The notes under the pieces are model-generated. The model made no database searches and was not told the origin of the DNA. It was given only the letters and a program-made list of their open reading frames with translations. A stretch of 64,000 nucleotides of DNA from CAIWHR01 sp963734085. Lineage in GTDB: Bacteria > Pseudomonadota > Gammaproteobacteria > Burkholderiales > Casimicrobiaceae. Location: contig CAVTFT010000007.1 of assembly GCA_963734085.1 (NCBI GenBank), positions 930,001 to 994,000 of the forward strand, read 5' to 3'. Below, one piece after another: positions 18,985-27,143 of the stretch (position 1 is its first letter; each line of letters starts with the position of its first letter). A program made the position numbers and the translations under genes.

Positions 18985-19561
18985 GAGCCGCCTGGCGCAG
19001 CGCGCCGAAAGCCAACAGCCCTATGGCGAGCAGGGCCAGCGTGCTCGGCTCGGGCGCCGGATTTGGTTGGCACGTCGACGCCGTCGGCAAATTCACGCAC
19101 ACGCTCCCATTCGTCACCGTAAAGCCGCTATCGGATAGGTTCAAGAACACGTTCGACAGCGTCAGCGGCGAGATCCCCGCGGCGGTCGCGGTGAACTCGA
19201 TGTTGGCCAAGACCCCGCTGCCGTTCACCGCTGGCTGCAAGATCAGGGCATCGGAGACCCCGAGGATCTGGCCCAGCGTGTTATCCAAAAAGCCGGGGAC
19301 GAACACCGTGCTGTCGCCCTGGGTGAAGAAGCTACTCTCGGTGACACCCGTCGGCGTGACTTGGACAATCGCGGGACCGAAGGCCAAGTCAAACTGCCAG
19401 GAGGTTAGATCCACCACGTCGGTGATCGAGACCGGAATTGTGAACGTATCGAACTCATTCACGGTCGCCGACCCTACCGTGATGGTCGGAACGGCATGGC
19501 TGAGCTGGGGCAGGCCCCACAGCATCAGCAACAGGGTCATTACCAGCATACGTGTGCGCAT
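18959..19561 (-). CDS. PEP-CTERM sorting-domain protein with cohesin-like fold
   Basis: A 200-residue exported protein. The start at 19,561 (MRTRMLVMTLLLMLWG) follows AAAGGGGA and gives a proper signal peptide ending at LSHA; the open frame extends upstream but looks non-coding. The middle (about 25-150) resembles cohesin/dockerin-type beta domains: VNEFDTFTIPVSITDV, then LTSWQFDLAFGPAI. The C terminus has PEPSTLALLAIGLLAFGA followed by an Arg-rich tail, the PEP-CTERM signal. Such proteins are processed by exosortase, which is not in this window, in organisms that make exopolysaccharide. Confidence 0.85.
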   Translation of the reverse strand: MRTRMLVMTLLLMLWGLPQLSHAVPTITVGSATVNEFDTFTIPVSITDVVDLTSWQFDLAFGPAIVQVTPTGVTESSFFTQGDSTVFVPGFLDNTLGQILGVSDALILQPAVNGSGVLANIEFTATAAGISPLTLSNVFLNLSDSGFTVTNGSVCVNLPTASTCQPNPAPEPSTLALLAIGLLAFGALRQAARAWRDAAC

Positions 19562-19729
19562 CGCTGTCCCCTTTGGGTCGTGCCGGCCGTTGGGCTTTGC
19601 TGCGATGCCGCGCACGACCATGCGGCGCGATGGCGGAACTGCTGCGAGCATCCGCACCGCCCTCGTCGAAGAACTCCGGGGTAAATGACAATACACGCAC
19701 GCATGTTCCGCACCAATGGCGCAATACAT

Positions 19730-20221
19730 TGATCTGGTCGGAGGCGGAGAATCTCGGTGGGCATCTTTGTAAGAAATTCCGACTATCAGGGCGTCCGCTG
19801 TGGCATCAAACCAGGGAATTCAGAGTTTGACGCAGCGCACCAGCGGAAGGCAGCGTCGAGCGATTGCGTGGCCGGCGCGGCCGCCTTCATCCGCCGCTTC
19901 GGTTCCACCCTCAACGCGCACCTCCACTTCCATTGCTGACGCAGCTGCAGCAGTTCGACCGCCTCGCTGCGCTGGTGCCGCCGCCGCGGATCCACCGTCA
20001 TCGCTACTTCGGCGTGTTGACGCGAACGGCCGCTCACGGGAAATTTCCACGGCGACATCGACAAGACGGAGTTGGGCCGGTAGCGCCCGTTGACGAGCAT
20101 CGGATGGATGACCGCTCTCGCGGCGAAGCAGCCGGTCGGCTTCGTCGGGCGTGTGGCCGAGAAGGGGTCGTGAGCGGACGCTGATACGCCCACCAGGCGC
20201 CGTCTGCATGGTGATCCCCAT
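19730..20221. other. Gene-poor region with a transposase remnant
   Basis: No intact gene. Several short ORFs on both strands look like chance frames. The only recognisable content is the IS91-like fragment at 19,880-20,035. Confidence 0.5.
19880..20035 (+). pseudogene. IS91-family transposase remnant
   Basis: Two blocks of IS91/IS801-type (Y2) transposase remain, in different frames. One is AAFIRRFGSTLNAHLHFHC followed by a stop (to 19,939). The other is LTQLQQFDRLAALVPPPR followed by IHRHRYFGVL. Normally about 80-150 residues lie between these blocks, so the piece has an internal deletion and is dead. Confidence 0.7.
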
Positions 20222-20527
20222 TCATCGATTCAAGTAGTTCACGTAGGTTCTGCCTTCGGTGCCTCGAGCCGACGGCGGGACGGCCGCGAAGGCGCGCGCC
20301 AGTAAGCGTTGGATGGCCATCGCCGATTCGAGCACGCGCGTGACTTCTTGCTCCTGGGCGTCGATATTCGCCCAGTCGTCGGTGTCGAGTTCGGCAGCGG
20401 CTTTTAGCGATTGGCGTGAATCCTCGAGAGCTGCCTCTACGGCGCGCTGTGCGGCGGCACGCGCGGTGGCGACACGCTTCTCGCGCTCGACTTCGTTCAA
20501 GCTTGTGTCCTTCTTCGCCAACCTCAT
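20222..20527 (-). CDS. Hypothetical helical protein
   Basis: A 101-residue, charged, Ala-rich protein (EREKRVATARAAAQRAVEAALED) predicted to be alpha-helical or coiled coil. The frame is open further upstream, where LNDRLEHAIDRLGELDDA would extend the same helix, but no standard start codon was found there. It directly follows the DUF3102 gene and may be co-transcribed with it. The family was not recognised. Confidence 0.5.
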   Translation of the reverse strand: MRLAKKDTSLNEVEREKRVATARAAAQRAVEAALEDSRQSLKAAAELDTDDWANIDAQEQEVTRVLESAMAIQRLLARAFAAVPPSARGTEGRTYVNYLNR

Positions 20528-20576
20528 CGCGTCGTCGAGCTCCCCGAGCCGGTCAATTGCATGCTCCAGGCGGTCG

Positions 20577-21197
20577 TTAAGCTCGCCTCGCCCTCCGTCC
20601 GGCCAGCTCCACCAGCTTCAGCAGCGGCTCGCCACGCACCGCACAGTGCAGCCCGGTCGGGAAGTCGACGATGATCGCGGCTATCGCGTCGTAGGCGAAC
20701 AGGCGGTCGCCGTCGAAGCAGAAATGAACGAGGATCTCAGCGCCGTCGTACCTCGTGCACGGCTGCGCGAGCCTGAGCGCGAAGGCTAAGCTGGTCAGGT
20801 CGGGCCGCTCCTTGGCACCTTCCCGTGCTAGCGCCGTGAGTGCTCCACGCACAGTCAAATTGACAACGGTTGCCAATTTAGCCGGATCGGCCCGGGCGAG
20901 CCGCATGCACCCGCGGGCTTTGCTGCCCGAGAACTTCACGTTAGCCGCGAGCCACGGCAAGAACTTGCCGTGCGGGAGGGCAGCCCTGACTTGCAAGAGT
21001 AGCTGGCCGATCTTGACCCACTGATCGCGGGCCTGAGTTGCGCCCTCAGTCAACGCGACCAGCGATGCCGCGTAGCGGGTGTCGATCTCCCGCGCTATCG
21101 CCGCGAGGTCGAGCGCCGGTGAGGCCAGCCGCAACCGCGGTCGAGTACTGCTCTCGGGGCTCGGGTTCTGGTGCAGTGATGATGTCGATGCGTCCAT
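20577..21197 (-). CDS. DUF3102-family protein
   Basis: A 206-residue cytoplasmic protein. The central part (QWVKIGQLLLQVRAALPHG, then KFLPWLAANVKFSGSKARGCMRLA) matches the DUF3102 pattern, which resembles a helix-turn-helix 'growth phase' motif found on plasmids, phages and islands. The C-terminal part (YDGAEILVHFCFDGDRLFAYDAIA) is unrecognised. Its presence beside transposase remnants supports a horizontally acquired origin. The function is unknown. Confidence 0.65.
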   Translation of the reverse strand: MDASTSSLHQNPSPESSTRPRLRLASPALDLAAIAREIDTRYAASLVALTEGATQARDQWVKIGQLLLQVRAALPHGKFLPWLAANVKFSGSKARGCMRLARADPAKLATVVNLTVRGALTALAREGAKERPDLTSLAFALRLAQPCTRYDGAEILVHFCFDGDRLFAYDAIAAIIVDFPTGLHCAVRGEPLLKLVELAGRRARRA

Positions 21198-21579
21198 GTA
21201 GCCTCCCCAATGGCCTGCACGCGTGGACGCCTGCCCGCGAAAGGGCTAGGCTGGCGAGCAGTGTTTAGATGAAGCGCGCGGGCGCGAGACTGTCGCGCCC
21301 TACGCGATCACGACGTGCAGCTGTGCAACAGCACGGGGATCATCGTCTCACGCGAGACTTTGGGAAGGTGTGGGGTACGTGTAGCCGTGCATGACGACAA
21401 GCGTCGCAGCCGCGCGCGGCGAAACGAGCAGGCACGCCATAGCGACAAGGGTCGCAGTGCAGATCGCGGTGGCGCCGCGCGGACGGTGAAATGGGAAGGT
21501 AACGCGCACGATGACGGCAAGGGGAAGCGGCTCGAGCCGCCAATTGTGCCGGCCCGGAGCGACGTTTACAATTGCACCC
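21198..21579. other. Boundary region between accessory and core DNA
   Basis: No supportable gene. The last 36 bp carry a probable promoter for yqgE. The ORFs crossing this stretch have atypical composition and no recognisable domain. Confidence 0.45.
21544..21572 (+). promoter_or_regulatory. Probable sigma-70 promoter of yqgE
   Basis: TTGTGC (21,544-21,549), a 17-bp spacer, and TACAAT (21,567-21,572). The expected transcription start lies seven bases later, at or next to the ATG (21,580). No Shine-Dalgarno sequence is visible, so the mRNA may be leaderless. Confidence 0.42.
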
Positions 21580-22146
21580 ATGGGTGGTCGGACCGCCAAC
21601 TTCACACACCATTTCCTGATCGCCATGCCCACGATGGCCGATCCGAATTTCGCACATACGCTGACGTACGTCTGCGAGCACAACAAGGACGGCGCGCTCG
21701 GCATCGTCGTGAACAAGCCCACCGACATGACGCTGTCGACGCTGTTCGAGCAGATCGACGTTCCGCTGACCGATGCCGTTCTGCGGGGAACCCCCGTGCA
21801 TTTCGGCGGTCCGGTGCAGGTCGATCGCGGTTTCGTGCTGCATCGGCCCCTCGGCAACTGGCAGTCGACGCTTGCGATCAGCGACGATCTCGGATTGACG
21901 ACGTCGCGCGACGTGCTCGAAGCCGTCGGTCGGGGCGAAGGCCCGCGCAACGTCCTCGTGTCACTGGGCTATGCCGGATGGTCGGCGGGCCAGCTCGAGC
22001 AGGAGATCGCCCAGAATGCATGGCTCACCGTCGAGGCCGATCCCGGCGTGATGTTCGAGACTCCCGCCGAGGGCAGGTTGCCCGCGGCGATGCGCCTGCT
22101 CGGCATCGATCTGTCGCGGTTGTCCGACGACGTCGGGCACGCGTGA
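21580..22146 (+). CDS. yqgE: YqgE/AlgH family protein
   Basis: A 188-residue cytoplasmic protein of the UPF0301 family. The start at 21,580 gives the canonical N terminus (NFTHHFLIAMPTMADPNF). Conserved blocks include GALGIVVNKPTD, VHFGGPVQVDRGFVLH, and GYAGWSAGQLEQEIAQNAWL. In Pseudomonas the homologue AlgH affects alginate and other gene expression; the molecular activity is not settled. It leads a tight cluster with ruvX, pyrR, pyrB and pyrC', the same order known in Pseudomonas and many betaproteobacteria. The longer frame from 21,511 lacks homology at its start. Confidence 0.92.
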   Translation: MGGRTANFTHHFLIAMPTMADPNFAHTLTYVCEHNKDGALGIVVNKPTDMTLSTLFEQIDVPLTDAVLRGTPVHFGGPVQVDRGFVLHRPLGNWQSTLAISDDLGLTTSRDVLEAVGRGEGPRNVLVSLGYAGWSAGQLEQEIAQNAWLTVEADPGVMFETPAEGRLPAAMRLLGIDLSRLSDDVGHA

Positions 22147-22149
22147 AGC

Positions 22150-22596
22150 GTGGAGCCGCCACGGACGGCGAACGAAGGGACGGTCCTCGCATTCGATTTC
22201 GGGACACGCAAGATCGGTGTCGCGGTTGGCAATACTCTAGTTCGGGTCGCGCATCCGCTAACGACAATCGTGACCGAAGCGAAGACCGCCCGCCTCGAGG
22301 CGATTGCGGCGCTCGTCAGCGAATGGAAGCCCGAAGCGCTGGTCGTCGGCCGGCCCGTCGATGCGGACGGCATGGCGCATGAAATGACCGTACGCGCCGA
22401 AAAATTCGCGCGCTCGCTCGAAGCCCGCTTTCGCCTGCCGGTGGCCCGCGTGGATGAGCGGTTCTCGACGCGTGCGGCGGACGCCGGCCTGCGCGACGCC
22501 GGTGTGCGTGGCGCGGCGCGCAAAGCCGCGCGCGACGCGGTGGCTGCGCAGGTGATCCTGCAGGCCTGGCTCGACCTGAACGAGAAAGAACGATGA
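22150..22596 (+). CDS. ruvX: Putative pre-16S rRNA nuclease / Holliday-junction resolvase-like YqgF
   Basis: A 148-residue RNase H-fold nuclease starting at GTG, four bases after yqgE. VLAFDFGTRKIGVAVGN holds the first catalytic Asp, LVVGRPVDADG the middle strand, and VDERFSTRAA the second acidic motif. The last Asp lies in AARDAVAAQVILQAWL. In E. coli the protein matures the 16S rRNA 5' end. Co-transcription with yqgE is common. Confidence 0.93.
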   Translation: MEPPRTANEGTVLAFDFGTRKIGVAVGNTLVRVAHPLTTIVTEAKTARLEAIAALVSEWKPEALVVGRPVDADGMAHEMTVRAEKFARSLEARFRLPVARVDERFSTRAADAGLRDAGVRGAARKAARDAVAAQVILQAWLDLNEKER

Positions 22597-22600
22597 TCCA

Positions 22601-23113
22601 ATGAGCCTGCCTGACGCCGAAGAGACGCTCGCCGCGCTCGCCCAGCGCATGCGCGGCGCAGTCGCGTTCGACGCGAAGTTCGTCGGCATCTATTCGGGCG
22701 GGGCGTGGATCGCCGAGCGGCTCGCGCAGATGATCCCGGGCGAGCACTCGGTCGGCTACATCGACGTTTCGTTCTATCGCGACGACTTTCATCGCACCGG
22801 ACTCAAGCCCGAGGTCAAGCGCTCGCGCCTTCCGTTCGAGGTCGAGGGCGCGACGATCGTCCTGGTCGACGACGTGCTCTACACCGGCCGCAGCGTTCGC
22901 GCCGCCGTCAACGAGCTCTTCGACTACGGGCGCCCGGCGACGGTCGAGCTCGCGGTGCTGATCGATCGCGGCGGGCGCGAGCTGCCGATTGAGGCGACAT
23001 ACACCGGTGCGCGCCTCGCCGTCGCGCGTGACGTGTCGATCGTGCTGTCGCGCGCGGCCGACGGCCGCCTGGCTCTGGCAACCGAAGCGGCAACGGAGGC
23101 CGGCGGTGCATAG
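22601..23113 (+). CDS. pyrR: Bifunctional PyrR (uracil phosphoribosyltransferase / regulator)
   Basis: A 170-residue type I phosphoribosyltransferase. The PRPP-binding loop is VLVDDVLYTGRSVRAAV, and the N-terminal GIYSGGAWIAERL and GYIDVSFYRDDF blocks are typical of PyrR. In Gram-positive bacteria PyrR controls pyr mRNA; in Proteobacteria its regulatory role is less clear, and it may mainly salvage uracil to UMP. It overlaps the pyrB start by 8 bp. Confidence 0.93.
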   Translation: MSLPDAEETLAALAQRMRGAVAFDAKFVGIYSGGAWIAERLAQMIPGEHSVGYIDVSFYRDDFHRTGLKPEVKRSRLPFEVEGATIVLVDDVLYTGRSVRAAVNELFDYGRPATVELAVLIDRGGRELPIEATYTGARLAVARDVSIVLSRAADGRLALATEAATEAGGA

Positions 23114-24065
23114 CCCGCAGCTCGACGCCGACGGTCGGCTCACCCATCTCTTGACGCTCGAGGACCTGCCGGCGGAAGTCATCGTCCGCATCCTCGACAC
23201 GGCGGTGCCGTTCGCGTCGATTTCCGAGCGCGACGTGAAGAAGGTCCCGTTGTTGCGCGGTCGTTCCGTGTTCAACCTGTTCTTCGAGAACTCGACCCGC
23301 ACGCGCACGACGTTCGAGATCGCAGCCAAGCGCCTGTCCGCCGACGTGATCAATCTCAACATCGGGTTTTCGTCGACGAGCAAGGGCGAGACGCTGCTCG
23401 ACACCGTCGACAACCTGGTCGCGATGAACGCCGACATGTTCGTCGTCCGTCACTCGCAGTCGGGTGCGCCGCATCTGATCGCCGCGCACCTGAACCGCAC
23501 CGGCCGCAGCCACGTTCATGTCGTCAACGCCGGCGATGGCCGCCATGCGCACCCGACGCAGGGCCTGCTCGACCTGTTTACGATCCGCCATTACAAGCAG
23601 GACTTCCGCAAGCTCGTGGTCGCGATCGTCGGTGACGTCCTGCATTCGCGCGTCGCGCGCTCGCTGATCCACGGCTTGACGATACTCGGCACGCCCGAAG
23701 TGCGCGCCGTCGGACCCAAGACGCTGCTGCCCACGGCGGTGCAGGCGCTCGGCGTCCAGGTGCATCACGACATGCGCGCCGGCTTGAGAGGTTGCGATGT
23801 GGTCGTGATGCTGCGCCTGCAGAACGAGCGGATGAAGGGTGCGCTGCTCCCTTCCGCGGGCGAGTATTTCAAGCACTACGGGCTCACGCCGGAGAAGCTC
23901 GCTCTCGCGAAACCCGATGCGATCGTGATGCACCCGGGGCCGATGAATCGCGGCGTCGAGATCGACTCGGCGGTCGCCGACGGCGAGCGCAGTGTCATCC
24001 TGCCGCAGGTGACGTTCGGCATCGCGGTGCGGATGGCGGTGATGAGCATGCTGGCAGGCAACTGA
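23106..24065 (+). CDS. pyrB: Aspartate carbamoyltransferase catalytic subunit
   Basis: A 319-residue enzyme that condenses carbamoyl phosphate with aspartate, the committed step of pyrimidine synthesis. The carbamoyl-phosphate site FFENSTRTRTTFE is intact, as are SSTSKGE, GDGRHAHPTQ and the C-terminal HPGPMNRGVEI. I chose the GTG at 23,106, which overlaps pyrR, because the N terminus (HSPQLDADGRLTHLLTLEDL) then fits the family. The stop overlaps the pyrC' start (TGATG). The enzyme is of the type that needs the inactive dihydroorotase next door for assembly. Confidence 0.96.
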   Translation: MHSPQLDADGRLTHLLTLEDLPAEVIVRILDTAVPFASISERDVKKVPLLRGRSVFNLFFENSTRTRTTFEIAAKRLSADVINLNIGFSSTSKGETLLDTVDNLVAMNADMFVVRHSQSGAPHLIAAHLNRTGRSHVHVVNAGDGRHAHPTQGLLDLFTIRHYKQDFRKLVVAIVGDVLHSRVARSLIHGLTILGTPEVRAVGPKTLLPTAVQALGVQVHHDMRAGLRGCDVVVMLRLQNERMKGALLPSAGEYFKHYGLTPEKLALAKPDAIVMHPGPMNRGVEIDSAVADGERSVILPQVTFGIAVRMAVMSMLAGN

Positions 24066-25339
24066 TGAAGATCGAGATCAGGCACGGCAGGCTCGTCGAC
24101 CCGAAGCACGGGGTCGACCGCGTTGCCTCGATCTACATCGCCGCCGGCAAAGTCGCGGCGATCGGCGCGCCGCCTTCGGGGTGGAGCGCCAATCGCACGC
24201 TCGATGCAAAGGGCCAGGTCGTCGCACCGGGCTTTATCGATCTGGCCGCGCGGCTGCGTGAGCCCGGATTCGAGTACAAGGCAACGCTCGAGTCGGAGAT
24301 GGAAGCCGCCGTCGCCGGCGGCGTCACGAGCCTCGCGTGCCCCCCGGACACCGACCCGCCGCTCGACGAGCCGGGCCTGGTCGAAATGCTGAAGCATCGT
24401 GCGCGCTCGCTCAACCAGGCGCACGTGTATCCGGTCGGCGCGCTGACGGTCGGACTGAAAGGGGAGGAGCTGACCGAGATGGGCGAGCTCGCGGAAGCCG
24501 GCTGCATCGCCTTTTCGCAGGGCGAAGCGCCGCTCACCGACACCCAGGTGCTGTTGCGGGCGATGCAATATGCGGCGACATTCGGCCACCGCGTGTGGCT
24601 GCGGCCGCAGGATCCGCATCTCGCGCGAGGCGGCGTCGCCCACGACGGCGAAGTCGCGACAAGGCTCGGCCTGGCGGCGATCCCGTCATCCGCCGAAACG
24701 ATCGCGCTGGCGACGATTTTTGCGCTGGTACGGGAGACCGGCGTGCGTGTCCATCTATGCCGGCTTTCGACCGCCGACGGCGTGGCGATGGTCCGCGCGG
24801 CGAAAAAAGACGGTCTTCCCGTAACCTGCGACGTCGCTGTGCACCACCTGCATCTGTGCGACGTCGACATCGGCTGGTTCGACGCGCAGTGCAACCTCGT
24901 GCCGCCGCTGCGGAGCACGCGCGATCGCGCGGCGCTGCGCGCGGGGCTCGCCGACGGAACCATCGACCTCGTGTGTTCCGACCACACGCCGGTCGACGAC
25001 GACGCCAAGCAGCTGCCGTTCGCCGAAGCCGAGCCGGGCGCGACCGGCCTGGAACTCCTGCTCTCGCTGACCCTCAAATGGGCTGCTGCGCAGAACGTCG
25101 CGCTCTCCGCAGCGCTCGCGCGGATCACCGTCGAACCGGCAGCGATCCTCGGCTTGGATGCCGGTCATCTCGGCGTGGGACAACCCGCGGACATCTGCGT
25201 GTTCGACCCGGATGCGCACTGGACGGTCGGGCCTGCAGCATTGAAGAGCCAGGGCAAGAACACGCCGTTCCTCGGGCTCGAGGTGCCGGGCAGGGTCCGA
25301 GCCACGCTGGTGAGTGGCCAGGTCGTCTTCGAGAGCTGA
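24065..25339 (+). CDS. pyrC': Inactive dihydroorotase-like subunit PyrC'
   Basis: A 424-residue amidohydrolase-fold protein. The usual metal-binding His-X-His after the 'PGFIDLHVH' strand is missing: here the text is PGFIDLAARLREPG (about residues 56-69). Later parts are conserved (SDHTPVDDDAKQLPFAEAEPG and the C-terminal FLGLEVPGRV). Loss of the His pair is the hallmark of the non-catalytic PyrC' or PyrX, which forms a dodecamer with PyrB in Pseudomonas. A true dihydroorotase must lie elsewhere. Confidence 0.9.
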   Translation: MKIEIRHGRLVDPKHGVDRVASIYIAAGKVAAIGAPPSGWSANRTLDAKGQVVAPGFIDLAARLREPGFEYKATLESEMEAAVAGGVTSLACPPDTDPPLDEPGLVEMLKHRARSLNQAHVYPVGALTVGLKGEELTEMGELAEAGCIAFSQGEAPLTDTQVLLRAMQYAATFGHRVWLRPQDPHLARGGVAHDGEVATRLGLAAIPSSAETIALATIFALVRETGVRVHLCRLSTADGVAMVRAAKKDGLPVTCDVAVHHLHLCDVDIGWFDAQCNLVPPLRSTRDRAALRAGLADGTIDLVCSDHTPVDDDAKQLPFAEAEPGATGLELLLSLTLKWAAAQNVALSAALARITVEPAAILGLDAGHLGVGQPADICVFDPDAHWTVGPAALKSQGKNTPFLGLEVPGRVRATLVSGQVVFES

Positions 25340-25440
25340 AGCAATCCCGGACGTGGACGAGGCGGCGGGAATGCTGCGCCGCATTGTCTGTTCGCGTTTC
25401 AACGCCCGCGGCGCGATGGCGCCGCCTTCCGGAGGATGCC

Positions 25441-26319
25441 ATGAAGCTCGATCTCGAACAGGACGTCAAAGGCCTGCTGCCCGAAAAGGATTTCGATCGC
25501 CGCGACTTCATCTGGACCGCGCTGGGCGCGAGTGCCACGCTGGCGCTCGCGTCGCGCGCGTCGGCGCAGCAGATCACGACCGACCCGGCCGGACTCGACG
25601 CCGCCGACGTCTCGATCCCGACCAAGACCGGCAACCTGCGCGGCTACCGAGCGATGCCCGACAAGGGTGGGCCGTTTCCAACCGTGCTGGTTGCAGCCGA
25701 GGTCTTCGGCCTCGACCATTACACGAAGGACGTGTGCCTGCGCCTCGCGAAAGCCGGCTACTACGCGATCGTGCCAGACATGTACGCGCGCAAGGCCGAT
25801 CTCACCAAGATGAATTCGATCGCCGAGATCATGCCGATCATCAACACCAAGTACGACACCGAGCTCGTCTCCGATTACGATGCGACGGTGGACTTCGCGC
25901 GCGCGAGCGGGAAGGCCGACGTCGCACGAATGGGCATCACCGGCTTCTGTCGCGGTGGACGCACGACGCTCGTCTACGCCGCCGCCAACCCGAAGCTCAA
26001 GGCGGCCGTCGCGTGGTACGGCCCCGTAGGCGGCCAGACGAACGAGTACACGCCGCGCACGGCGATGGACCGCGTCAACGAGATCAAGGTCCCGCTGCTC
26101 GGGCTCTATGGCGCCAAGGATGCAGGCATTCCCGTCGACCAGGCGCAGAAATTTTTCGCCGCGCTCAAAGCCGCAGGGACGCCATCCGAGCTCGTCGTCT
26201 ATCCCGACGCGGGGCACGGTTTCCATGCCGATTTCCGCCCCGACACGTACCGCAAGGCCGATGCCGAAGACGGCTGGAAGCGGATGCTCGCGTGGTTCGC
26301 GAAGTACGGAGCGGCGTAA
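25441..26319 (+). CDS. Dienelactone hydrolase family protein with Tat signal
   Basis: A 292-residue alpha/beta hydrolase. The N terminus has RRDFIWTALGASATLALA, a twin-arginine signal, so the enzyme is likely periplasmic. The nucleophile Cys is at residue 170 in GITGFCRGG; the Asp lies in LLGLYGAKDAGI and the His in DAGHGFHADF, completing the C-D-H triad of dienelactone hydrolases. GGAGG precedes the start. The substrate is not known; classic members open dienelactone in chlorocatechol breakdown, but exported homologues are rarely characterised. Confidence 0.88.
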   Translation: MKLDLEQDVKGLLPEKDFDRRDFIWTALGASATLALASRASAQQITTDPAGLDAADVSIPTKTGNLRGYRAMPDKGGPFPTVLVAAEVFGLDHYTKDVCLRLAKAGYYAIVPDMYARKADLTKMNSIAEIMPIINTKYDTELVSDYDATVDFARASGKADVARMGITGFCRGGRTTLVYAAANPKLKAAVAWYGPVGGQTNEYTPRTAMDRVNEIKVPLLGLYGAKDAGIPVDQAQKFFAALKAAGTPSELVVYPDAGHGFHADFRPDTYRKADAEDGWKRMLAWFAKYGAA

Positions 26320-26510
26320 GCGTTCCTCGGCAGCCCATCGGATTACCTTCGCGCTCCGCGCTCCGGTATTCGCCCTTGGGGCGGCCCGGCGGGCTCATGC
26401 GCGGCGAGGCTCGCTTCGCCGTCTTTTTGCTGCATCCGGGGATGCGCGAGGCGCTGCTAGAATGCCGCCATGATCCGTCGATGCCGGCAGCCGTTCGGGG
26501 AGGCTGCAAC
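26320..26510. other. Spacer with a REP-like repeat
   Basis: It contains, at 26,371-26,393, a 23-bp sequence beginning cgcccttggggcggcccggc that recurs identically at 52,504-52,526. Otherwise nothing was seen. Confidence 0.5.
26371..26393. repeat. REP-like repeat, copy 1
   Basis: The 23 bp are identical to 52,504-52,526. Similar G/C-rich phrases are known to me as common intergenic repeats in Burkholderiales. Confidence 0.65.
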
Positions 26511-27134
26511 GTGACTGCCGACATCCCGCCGCGCGCCGAAGGCGGTGCCGACACCGTTCCCGTGCGTCATGACGTCAGCGCCGCGGAACGCGCGAAACGG
26601 ACGGGACACGCCGGCGCGGTCGTGTGGCTCACCGGGCTCCCGGGCTCGGGCAAGTCGACGCTTGCGATGGCGCTGGAACGTCGCCTCACCGATCTCGGCT
26701 GGCAGGCCTATACGCTCGACGGCGACAATGTCCGGCGTGGCCTCAACGCCGATCTCGGATTCTCGCCGCAGGACCGGCAGGAGAACATCCGCCGCATCGG
26801 CGAGGTCGCTGCGCTGTTCGCCGACGCCGGAACGATCTGCATCGCGGCCTTCATTTCACCCTATCGCGATGACCGCGCGAAAGCACGCGCGGCGGCGGGG
26901 AGCCGGCACTTTTTCGAGGTTTACGTGAAGTCGGGGCTCGCGACGTGCGAGCGCCGCGATCCGAAGGGGCATTACAAGAAAGCCCGCGCCGGATTGCTGC
27001 GGGACTTTACCGGCGTGGATGCACCGTACGAAGTGCCGGAGCGCCCCGACGTCGCGATCGACACCGAAACCCAGGAGGTCGAGGCGAGCGTCGATGAGCT
27101 GCTGGCGTTCGTCGTTCCCCGGTGCCGAGCCTAG
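26511..27134 (+). CDS. cysC: Adenylyl-sulfate (APS) kinase
   Basis: A 207-residue kinase that phosphorylates APS to PAPS in sulfate assimilation. The P-loop is WLTGLPGSGKSTLAMAL (near residues 38-54). DGDNVRRGLNADLGFSPQDR binds APS, and FISPYRDDR is the PAPS motif. The GTG at 26,511 follows a strong GGGGAGG. It is not next to cysD, cysN or cysH here. A SulP transporter gene lies 5.7 kb away. Confidence 0.94.
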   Translation: MTADIPPRAEGGADTVPVRHDVSAAERAKRTGHAGAVVWLTGLPGSGKSTLAMALERRLTDLGWQAYTLDGDNVRRGLNADLGFSPQDRQENIRRIGEVAALFADAGTICIAAFISPYRDDRAKARAAAGSRHFFEVYVKSGLATCERRDPKGHYKKARAGLLRDFTGVDAPYEVPERPDVAIDTETQEVEASVDELLAFVVPRCRA

Positions 27135-27143
27135 CAGCGATGC

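Noticed and set aside
19786..20221. Minus-strand ORFs of 133-135 residues
   Set aside because: They are antisense to the IS91-like remnant and have no recognisable sequence.
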